Shown: positions 57,279 to 64,000 of the stretch, in pieces
Numbering within the stretch: position 1 is the stretch's first letter
Layout of the letters: each line of letters opens with the position of its first letter
Assembly: GCF_021650975.2 (NCBI RefSeq)
Contig: NZ_CP091285.1
Span: forward strand, 372,001-436,000
DNA: 64,000 bases
DNA from: Flavobacterium jumunjinense
GTDB taxonomy: Bacteria > Bacteroidota > Bacteroidia > Flavobacteriales > Flavobacteriaceae
Reading direction: 5' to 3'
Position numbers and translations under genes: made by a program
The notes under the pieces: model-generated
The model's database searches: none
The model's input: only the letters and a program-made list of their open reading frames with translations
Told to the model about the DNA's origin: nothing

Positions 57279-58895
57279 CTAAGCTAACATTGTAACTGGG
57301 TTTTCCATAAATGACTTAAAAGTTTGTAAGAACTGAGCTCCAGTTGCACCGTCAACAGTTCTATGGTCGCAAGCTAAAGTTACAATCATCGTGTTCCCAA
57401 CAACAATCTGTCCGTTTTTCACAACTGGCTTTTCAACAATTGCACCAACAGATAAAATTGCCGAATTTGGTTGATTGATAATTGATGTAAACGTTTGAAT
57501 TCCAAACATACCTAAATTAGAAATAGTAAAAGTACTTCCTTCCATTTCTGCTGGTTGAATTTTCTTTGCTTTAGATCTTCCTGCCATATCTCTAACACTA
57601 GCTCCAATTTGAGTTAAACTCATTTGGTCTGTAAATTTTAAAACTGGCACAACTAATCCGTCCTCAACTGCTACAGCAACTCCAATATTTACATGATGAT
57701 TCAAAATCATTACTTCATCTTTCCATTGAGAATTTACTTGTGGATGCTTTTTTAAGGCCATCGCACTTGCTTTAACTACCATATCATTGAAAGATACCTT
57801 TGTATCAGGTAAATTATTAATAGTAGCTCTTGAAGCAATAGCATTATCCATATCTAACTCAATTGTTAAATAATAGTGAGGTGCAGTAAATTTAGATTCA
57901 GCCAAACGTTTCGCAATTACTTTACGCATTTGTGAATTCTTAATTTCTTCTTGATAAACTTCTCCAGCCGGAACAAATGGTTTAACAGCAGCAACACTAG
58001 AAGTAGCCTGTGCAACTGGTGTTTGAGTTTGAACTGCAGCAACAACAGGCGTAAAGTTTTCTACATCTGATTTTACAATTCTTCCATTTTCACCAGAACC
58101 TTTAACATTATCAAGATTTATACCTTTCTCTTGAGCAATTTTTTTTGCCAAAGGAGAAGCTAATATTCTTCCATTTGAATTAGAAGTTACTTGAGCAACA
58201 TTATCCGTAGTTGTTTGAACTGCAACAGGAGCACTAGACTCTTTTTTAGTTTCCTCAGCTTTATTTGAACTTCCTGATTTATAACTTGCAACAATTCCAG
58301 AAACATCTGTACCTTCTGGCCCTAATATAGCTAAAATTGTATCTACTGGAGCTGTACCACCTTCTTCAACACCAATATATAATAATGTACCCGCATTAAA
58401 AGATTCAAATTCCATCGTAGCCTTATCAGTTTCAATTTCTGCAAGAATATCTCCTTCAGAAATTTTATCACCAACTTTTTTCAACCATGTTGCTACAGTT
58501 CCCTCTGTCATAGTATCACTTAAACGAGGCATTGTAACCACAATAACACCTTCAGGAAGTTCTGAATTTGTTTCCGATTTCTCTTCTTCTTTTTGTGTTT
58601 CAGCTGTTTCAGTTTTTACTTCTGCAACCGATTTTATAAGTCCTGAAATATCTTCTCCCTCTTCACCAATAATTGCAAGAAGTGAATCGACAACTGCAGT
58701 ATCTCCTTCATTAACACCGATATGTAATAACGTTCCAGCATCAAAAGATTCGAATTCCATTGTTGCTTTATCTGTTTCTATTTCAGCTAAAATATCTCCT
58801 TCATTAATTTTATCGCCAACTTTTTTAAGCCATGAAGCGACAGTTCCTTCTGTCATTGTATCGCTCAAACGAGGCATTTTAATTACTATTGCCAT
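57279..58895 (-). CDS. aceF: Pyruvate dehydrogenase E2 (dihydrolipoamide acetyltransferase)
   Basis: A 538-residue E2. Two lipoyl domains carry EIETDKATMEFESFDAGTLL (about residues 40-59) and a near copy ending FNAGTLL (about 160-180). An E3/E1-binding domain follows (ASPLAKKIAQEKGINL, about 245-285). The acyltransferase core ends in DHRTVDGATGAQFLQTF with the catalytic His and Asp. It transfers acetyl groups to CoA in the pyruvate dehydrogenase complex. The E1-alpha gene is 4 nt upstream; E1-beta and E3 are elsewhere. Confidence 0.95.
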   Translation of the reverse strand: MAIVIKMPRLSDTMTEGTVASWLKKVGDKINEGDILAEIETDKATMEFESFDAGTLLHIGVNEGDTAVVDSLLAIIGEEGEDISGLIKSVAEVKTETAETQKEEEKSETNSELPEGVIVVTMPRLSDTMTEGTVATWLKKVGDKISEGDILAEIETDKATMEFESFNAGTLLYIGVEEGGTAPVDTILAILGPEGTDVSGIVASYKSGSSNKAEETKKESSAPVAVQTTTDNVAQVTSNSNGRILASPLAKKIAQEKGINLDNVKGSGENGRIVKSDVENFTPVVAAVQTQTPVAQATSSVAAVKPFVPAGEVYQEEIKNSQMRKVIAKRLAESKFTAPHYYLTIELDMDNAIASRATINNLPDTKVSFNDMVVKASAMALKKHPQVNSQWKDEVMILNHHVNIGVAVAVEDGLVVPVLKFTDQMSLTQIGASVRDMAGRSKAKKIQPAEMEGSTFTISNLGMFGIQTFTSIINQPNSAILSVGAIVEKPVVKNGQIVVGNTMIVTLACDHRTVDGATGAQFLQTFKSFMENPVTMLA

Positions 58896-58899
58896 TGTA

Positions 58900-59898
58900 T
58901 TATAATTTATGAGGTATAAATGGGTAATTTTCTTGATCGTATACTACATCATACATTACACTTAAATCTGGATAAGGAGAATCTTCTGCAAATTTCTCAC
59001 ATTCCTTCACTAAATCTTTTACTCTTTTATCAATTGCTTGAATTTCTTCATCAGAAGCGTAACCATTTTCTTTAATAACATCCAAAACTTGAGTAATTGG
59101 ATCTATTTTTTTATATTCTTCTACTTCATCTTTAGTTCTATAATGTTGAGCATCTGACATAGAGTGACCTCTATATCTATACGTCTTCATTTCTAAGAAA
59201 GTTGGTCCGTCTCCTCTACGTGCTCTTTCAATAGCTTCGTGCATAGCTTCTGCAACTTTTATAGGATTCATTCCATCTACAGGTCCACAAGGCATTTCAT
59301 AGCCTAAACCTAATTTCCAAATATCAGTATGATTTGCTGTTCTTTCAACAGAAGTTCCCATGGCATAACCGTTGTTTTCTACAATAAAAACTACAGGTAA
59401 CTTCCACAACATTGCCATATTGAAAGTTTCATGCAAAGAACCTTGTCGTGCTGCACCATCTCCAAAATAAGTCATTGTAACACCACCTGTTTCAAAATAT
59501 TTATCTCCAAATGCTAAACCAGCTCCTAAAGGAATTTGACCACCAACAATTCCGTGACCTCCATAAAAACCATGCTCTTTAGAGAAAATATGCATTGACC
59601 CACCTAATCCTTGAGAAGTTCCAGTTGCTTTTCCTAAAAGCTCTGCCATAACTCTCCTTGGATCTACACCCATACCGATAGGTTGTACGTGATTCCTATA
59701 TGCTGTGATCATTTTATCTTTAGACAAATCCATTGCGTGCAAAGCACCAGCAAGTACTGCTTCCTGACCATTATATAAATGCAGAAATCCTCTTACTTTT
59801 TGTTGAATGTAAAGTGCAGCAAGTTTATCTTCAAACTTTCTCCATAACTGCATGTCTTCATACCACTTAAGGTAAACTTCTTTTGTTATTGGCTTCAT
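58900..59898 (-). CDS. pdhA: Pyruvate dehydrogenase E1 alpha subunit
   Basis: A 332-residue TPP-dependent E1-alpha. The TPP motif GDGAARQGSLHETFNMAMLW and the following VENNGYAMGTS, plus YRYRGHSMSDAQHYRT with the phosphorylation-loop region, are diagnostic. With an E1-beta encoded elsewhere it decarboxylates pyruvate. It forms a two-gene unit with aceF. Confidence 0.95.
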   Translation of the reverse strand: MKPITKEVYLKWYEDMQLWRKFEDKLAALYIQQKVRGFLHLYNGQEAVLAGALHAMDLSKDKMITAYRNHVQPIGMGVDPRRVMAELLGKATGTSQGLGGSMHIFSKEHGFYGGHGIVGGQIPLGAGLAFGDKYFETGGVTMTYFGDGAARQGSLHETFNMAMLWKLPVVFIVENNGYAMGTSVERTANHTDIWKLGLGYEMPCGPVDGMNPIKVAEAMHEAIERARRGDGPTFLEMKTYRYRGHSMSDAQHYRTKDEVEEYKKIDPITQVLDVIKENGYASDEEIQAIDKRVKDLVKECEKFAEDSPYPDLSVMYDVVYDQENYPFIPHKL

Positions 59899-60054
59899 TT
59901 GGTTTATTTTGTTAAATTGAATTTTTTACAAAAGGTTTGTTCGCCTTGTAAAATTTACAAAAAGCAAAAATACTACATACGACCTTATTGAAAAAATTAA
60001 TTCTCATCAATTTTATATTTTTTCACAGAATACACTAAAAAAAACACAAAATCA

Positions 60055-60537
60055 TCATAAATACTTTTTATCAAACAATAATGGCAATAGATTTTTTAAC
60101 GAATTTGACTTATACACCTCTCCAATACTTCCCATAAAAAATATTTCGATATCTAAATCTTGTTTAATTTCATACTCAGCTATAGACTGCCTGCAAGCTC
60201 CACATGGAGGAATTGGGTTTTCTAATTCTTTATCAGCAGGAGAGGCGGAAATGAACAGTTTAAGAATCTTAGCCTCTGGGTAATTTGACCCAGCATAAAA
60301 AATCGCTACTCTTTCTGCACATAAGCCAGAAGGATAAGCAGCATTCTCTTGATTCGACCCGAGAACAACTTGTCCATTGTCTAACAAAATAGCAACACCA
60401 ACATTAAATTTCGAATAAGGAGCATAGGCATTTTTTCGAGCTTCAATAGCTTTCAACATTAAATCTTTATCATCGCCATTAAGCTCGTTTAATGAATCAT
60501 AAACAGAAAAACTTGTTGTAATAGTAATTTGCTTCAT
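60055..60537 (-). CDS. cdd: Cytidine deaminase
   Basis: A 160-residue cytidine deaminase of the small tetrameric type. The zinc site is formed by GLCAERVAIF and PPCGACRQSIAEY. YAPYSKFNVGVAIL is the substrate-binding region. It converts cytidine to uridine in pyrimidine salvage. The ATG at 60537 (MKQITITT) is chosen over an upstream in-frame start at 60564. It lies between porV and pdhA, an arrangement often seen in Flavobacteriia. Confidence 0.93.
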   Translation of the reverse strand: MKQITITTSFSVYDSLNELNGDDKDLMLKAIEARKNAYAPYSKFNVGVAILLDNGQVVLGSNQENAAYPSGLCAERVAIFYAGSNYPEAKILKLFISASPADKELENPIPPCGACRQSIAEYEIKQDLDIEIFFMGSIGEVYKSNSLKNLLPLLFDKKYL

Positions 60538-60601
60538 AAATAAGGAAAAAAAATCCAAATTCAATTAAGAATTTGGATGTTAAAAATTTTATATTTTTTA
60601 A

Positions 60602-61798
60602 TTATAGTTCATCGTATTTGTCACCAAAATTAAATGTAAGTGAAAAACGCAATGTATTTTCTAAAGGGTTTCTAACTTTCGAAGCAGAGAACAAATAAGA
60701 AACATCAATTTTGACAACATTATATTTAAAACCAGCTCCTAATGTAAAATATTTTCTAGCTCCTTTAACTTCACTTTCATGGAAGTATCCAGTTCTCAAA
60801 GAGAATGAGTCTTGGTACCAATATTCCGCACCTAAAGCATAAGTAAACTCTTGCATCTCTTCAGAAAAGCCATCTGGTGCATCTCCAAAAGATTTAAAGA
60901 TTCCGCTAGCCCAGCCTGTTTTTCTATAATCTACAATGGCATTGCTATTTGCTGTATCTGCTTCAGCTTGTGTATAAGGAGTTCCGTCATCATTTAAATC
61001 CCCAACATTAATCTTTGCAGGTGGAGTTGGCACTAGCAACTTAGTAAACTCAGCTGTAACACCAATTGTATTATATTCATCCAAAATAAAATCAAAACCA
61101 GCTCCTATACGTAAATTAGATGGTAAAAAATTTGAATTCTCTTCTAATTTATCATTATCATAATTGATTTTCGGTCCTAAGTTTTGAAGATTCATACCAG
61201 CTCTCCATCTACCATTAAAATCATCAAAAGCTAATTCTTCTGATTGATAATAAGCTGCTACATCAACTGCAAATGTAGAAGCTGCAGATGCGTCATTATT
61301 ATCTGTTGCAATTTTAAGATTTGAACGAATGTATCGACCACCAACTGCCATAGAAAAGCGCTCGCTTAATTTCAAAGCATACGATCCGTCGAACGCTAAT
61401 TCATTAGGACTAACCGTATTTTGAAGCTCTCCAACTGCATTTGTTAATTGAATATCTCCTAAACCAAAATAGCGTAAAGATGTAGCAAAAGCACTTCTTT
61501 CATTAATTCTATTAAAATAAGTAATCTGACCTAAAGATATATCATTTGCAATGCTAGTTAAATAGGGAGTATAACTAAGCGAGAAACCTTGTTTCTCTAA
61601 TGAAAACGCGTATTTTGCTGGGTTGTGTTGCTGGGAATATGCATCTGCTGCTGTTGCCACACCCATATCACCCATACCAGCAGATCTGGCATCGGCAGCA
61701 ATTAGTAAAAATGGAACACCTGTTGTTATAACTCTATCTTGAGCTCCAATATATTGACTTGTTAAAGTTATCAATAGTAAAATTGCGATTTTTCTCAT
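60602..61798 (-). CDS. porV: Type IX secretion system outer-membrane protein PorV
   Basis: A 398-residue protein with a signal peptide (MRKIAILLLITLTSQYIGAQ) and an FadL-type barrel: VPFLLIAADARSAGMGDMGV and FSLSYTPYLTSI near the start, LRFSLTFNFGDKYDEL at the end. PorV delivers cargo from the translocon to the PorU attachment complex. It follows porU by 39 nt. Together with the T9SS cargo at 27058 this shows an active type IX system. Confidence 0.92.
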   Translation of the reverse strand: MRKIAILLLITLTSQYIGAQDRVITTGVPFLLIAADARSAGMGDMGVATAADAYSQQHNPAKYAFSLEKQGFSLSYTPYLTSIANDISLGQITYFNRINERSAFATSLRYFGLGDIQLTNAVGELQNTVSPNELAFDGSYALKLSERFSMAVGGRYIRSNLKIATDNNDASAASTFAVDVAAYYQSEELAFDDFNGRWRAGMNLQNLGPKINYDNDKLEENSNFLPSNLRIGAGFDFILDEYNTIGVTAEFTKLLVPTPPAKINVGDLNDDGTPYTQAEADTANSNAIVDYRKTGWASGIFKSFGDAPDGFSEEMQEFTYALGAEYWYQDSFSLRTGYFHESEVKGARKYFTLGAGFKYNVVKIDVSYLFSASKVRNPLENTLRFSLTFNFGDKYDEL

Positions 61799-61837
61799 TC
61801 CTGAAATTAAATTAATTTAGACAAATATAATATTTTA

Positions 61838-64000
61838 TTATAGTATTACAAGTTTCTCATACTTTTCTGCACTATCTCCATTTGTTGCAGAACGCACTGT
61901 TAACTTATAAATATAAACTCCTTTTCCTATTTTATCACCAAAATCATCTTTACCATCCCATTTGATTTCTCTACATAAAAAACCATCTGTTATTACTTGT
62001 TGATTAATAGTTTTAACCAACTTTCCTGTTATAGTAAGAATTTGAACTTGAACATCTAATGGTTCAAAAGGTCTATTATGTGAAAACCAAAATTCTGTAT
62101 AACTTACAAAAGGATTCGGATAATTCAACACTCTTTCTATCACTAGATTTTCATTTCCACAAACAGCATTGAACTGAATCTCTTTTGTTATTAAATTGTT
62201 ATATACATCCCACGCCTTAAAAAGAATAGTATGTATTCCCGGTGATAAATCTCTAAACTGATACCTTACTTTACCTTTTGTAAAATCGTCATTTTCAGTT
62301 TCATAATAATCATTCAATATATACGGATTCTCTTCATCTCCATCTAAAATCGCTACAATATCATGACCAATACCACTTGCTGTATTTATTCCATGTTCAT
62401 CTTCCAAAAAAGCAAGCAATATAGGCGAACAATTTGTAACACCACCAGAAACGAAACCTTTATCATTCATATACAAATTCGCTACAGGTGGAGTTTCATC
62501 CATAGGAGCACTAACATTTATGCCTCCTACCAAAATAGCTCTATTATAACCCGTTTGATCCTCCAAAAAAGGAACGTTACGCTTTGCATAAAAACTTATT
62601 TTACCATTTCCAACTGGTATTCTTATATCTTGAGGCACAACAAAACTTAATTCAAAGTTACCATTATTAATTGAAGCATTACCTCTAAAAATGGTTTCAC
62701 CTAATGTCTGAAAATTCATAATTATCAATCCAGAAGCATTTGTTGTTCCATCATTACCCAATGTAGAACGATTTATATCCTTATCAAAAATCTGAACCGC
62801 TAAATCACCATTATATCCAGAAATAATATTATCACTTTCATCCACCAACATTCCTTTAATTTTCATCTGACTTAACGCTTGAAATGTACCTGTAAAAGCA
62901 GCAATAGGTGTATCATTTACTTCTGTCAATATAATTTTAGGTTTTGGAATTGCTAATTTCAAAGCGGGATCACCAATATAAAAGACTACTCTTCTATTTC
63001 CTGATGTACCTGGTCTTAATTTCGCCATCCTTAATGCTTCAGCAATAGTAACATAATCACTACCTCCAAAAGCATATAAACTCTCATTTAAAAAATTATT
63101 CATTGCAAGCCCAGTACTCACGAATATCAACCTTGTTGTAGCAATCAAACTTATTGCTCCTCCTTGTGCATTCCAATATAAATATTCTCCACCTGAAAAA
63201 CGGTTTGGATCATCAAAACGCGTAAAGTCGCAAGTTATTGTGATAAATAAAGGATATCTATATCTATTATATAAAGTTTGTGCATCTAATTTCTCAAACA
63301 ATCTTTCTTTTGCCAACGATTCTTCATTACCATGACCTAAATAATTTACCACTAACGAACCCAACTGTAAAGCATCCAAGAACGCTTCTTTAGCTTCTGG
63401 ATAACGCTCTCCACCAGCAGCCACTTCCTGTATATAAGCATCTGTATGTATCTTCTTAACATTAACAAATGGTTTTGCCGCTACTAAATCGTCTGCTAAC
63501 TCATTTAATTCTACTTGCAATTCAGAATCACTTGCTGAATCAGCATCATCCGAATAAATTGTATAACTATTTCTCCATCTACCATAAGACTGTTCATCAT
63601 GATATTCAATTACCTTGTTAACCATTTGCTGCGCCTGACTAGTCGAAGAAACTAACATTCTCCCAACAGCAATATCAAGACCGTCAACTCCATTCAACAT
63701 AGGACCTTCATTATCATCCATTAAAACATAAAAATCATCAGACATAAAAGTGGAAGACAAAGACATATTCAAAGAATTACCAGAAATAGAAGGCAAGTCA
63801 CTGTTTGGATTAAATCCATGAAAAACAGGAACAACATTATTATTGTTTGTTAGTCTATTTTTGTAATCATAAGAAGCATCTCCAAACATATTCAAATACT
63901 TCACTCTTTTAGTAGGATCGGAAGCATTCCAATAAACATACTTAACAAAATTACGTATTGCAGCTACATCTTGTTTTCCAGAACTAAATTCATTATAAAT
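61838..64000 (-). CDS. porU: Type IX secretion sortase PorU (5' end outside the window)
   Basis: The frame continues through the right edge; about 720 residues of the C-terminal part are visible. The C25 (gingipain-like) catalytic His lies in VNYLGHGNEESLA and Cys in LFITITCDFTRFDDP. A type IX CTD-like end (LNYPNPFVSYTEFWFS, GKGVYIYKLTVR) is present. PorU removes sorting domains from cargo and attaches them to the cell surface. Residues before GTG 63904, such as YNEFSSGKQDVAAIRNFVKY, belong to the same gene, so that codon is internal and not a start. Confidence 0.93.
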   Translation of the reverse strand: MYNEFSSGKQDVAAIRNFVKYVYWNASDPTKRVKYLNMFGDASYDYKNRLTNNNNVVPVFHGFNPNSDLPSISGNSLNMSLSSTFMSDDFYVLMDDNEGPMLNGVDGLDIAVGRMLVSSTSQAQQMVNKVIEYHDEQSYGRWRNSYTIYSDDADSASDSELQVELNELADDLVAAKPFVNVKKIHTDAYIQEVAAGGERYPEAKEAFLDALQLGSLVVNYLGHGNEESLAKERLFEKLDAQTLYNRYRYPLFITITCDFTRFDDPNRFSGGEYLYWNAQGGAISLIATTRLIFVSTGLAMNNFLNESLYAFGGSDYVTIAEALRMAKLRPGTSGNRRVVFYIGDPALKLAIPKPKIILTEVNDTPIAAFTGTFQALSQMKIKGMLVDESDNIISGYNGDLAVQIFDKDINRSTLGNDGTTNASGLIIMNFQTLGETIFRGNASINNGNFELSFVVPQDIRIPVGNGKISFYAKRNVPFLEDQTGYNRAILVGGINVSAPMDETPPVANLYMNDKGFVSGGVTNCSPILLAFLEDEHGINTASGIGHDIVAILDGDEENPYILNDYYETENDDFTKGKVRYQFRDLSPGIHTILFKAWDVYNNLITKEIQFNAVCGNENLVIERVLNYPNPFVSYTEFWFSHNRPFEPLDVQVQILTITGKLVKTINQQVITDGFLCREIKWDGKDDFGDKIGKGVYIYKLTVRSATNGDSAEKYEKLVIL

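Noticed and set aside
63902..63904. GTG as the start of the PorU-like gene
   Set aside because: The same frame continues without a stop to the window edge and encodes typical PorU sequence, so the gene is cut by the edge.
1..64000. tRNA, rRNA, CRISPR arrays, insertion sequences or prophage
   Set aside because: No cloverleaf-like T-loop sequences, no regularly spaced repeat-spacer array, no transposase or phage structural gene was found. The island repeats are promoter duplications, not CRISPR.

Overview
The window looks like chromosome of a low-GC member of the Bacteroidota, most likely a Flavobacterium-like Flavobacteriaceae. Signs of this are the very A/T-rich DNA, many TAnnTTTG-type -7 promoter elements in place of the usual sigma-70 boxes, type IX secretion genes (PorV, PorU) with a type IX cargo protein, group III truncated hemoglobin, MlaE/MlaF, and LytTR regulators paired with TPR histidine kinases. 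I found no tRNA, rRNA, CRISPR array or intact insertion sequence.

Layout. 1-8.9 kb: mostly housekeeping and envelope genes (YHS protein, M28 peptidase, SDR, VanW, methyltransferase, SprT-like, mannose-1-phosphate guanylyltransferase, DUF389 membrane protein, MlaF/MlaE). 8.9-11.7 kb: an accessory patch with gene remnants, two divergent double-glycine-type peptide precursors around a 16+16 nt inverted repeat, and a TPR/AraC regulator. The patch is flanked by two copies of a glycosyltransferase 3' end. 11.7-26.7 kb: glycosyltransferase, KAS III, truncated hemoglobin, glycine decarboxylase, an HTH gene with a hydrolase, a Crp/Fnr regulator and assorted small genes.

27-46.3 kb plus 49.1-50.4 kb is the most unusual part. 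It is an almost entirely plus-strand island that opens with two exported proteins (a type IX cargo protein and a repeat-rich protein) and then consists mainly of small proteins without signal peptides: AidA/PixA-like, a GH64/thaumatin-like protein, a cupin, a heme-binding-like barrel, a berberine-bridge-type FAD oxidase, an Ntn amidohydrolase and several orphans. It contains two copies of a three-gene module (orphan small protein, TPR histidine kinase, LytTR regulator) and the decayed tail of a third LytTR gene. Several island genes are preceded by 9-nt direct repeats phased at exactly 21 bp, the geometry of LytTR operators, followed 53 nt later by a CTAGCGCTAG palindrome. Four genes that are not all homologous share a ~70-nt leader with two hairpins. 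The first stem shows compensatory changes, and the leader ends in a conserved 5-7 codon micro-ORF. I do not recognise this leader as a known RNA family. Together these look like a self-contained regulon with transcriptional (LytTR) and probably post-transcriptional (leader) control.

46.3-49 kb: MsrB-SelO-MsrA redox-repair genes. 50.4-55.7 kb: a nine-gene minus-strand cluster (SRPBCC, TIGR01777 epimerase, DCC1-like, DUF2071 and small membrane proteins) with a GbsR/MarR-like regulator and matching inverted repeats. 57-64 kb: pyruvate dehydrogenase E2 and E1-alpha, cytidine deaminase, PorV, and PorU running off the right edge. Operon assignments, operators and leader function are inferences from sequence alone.
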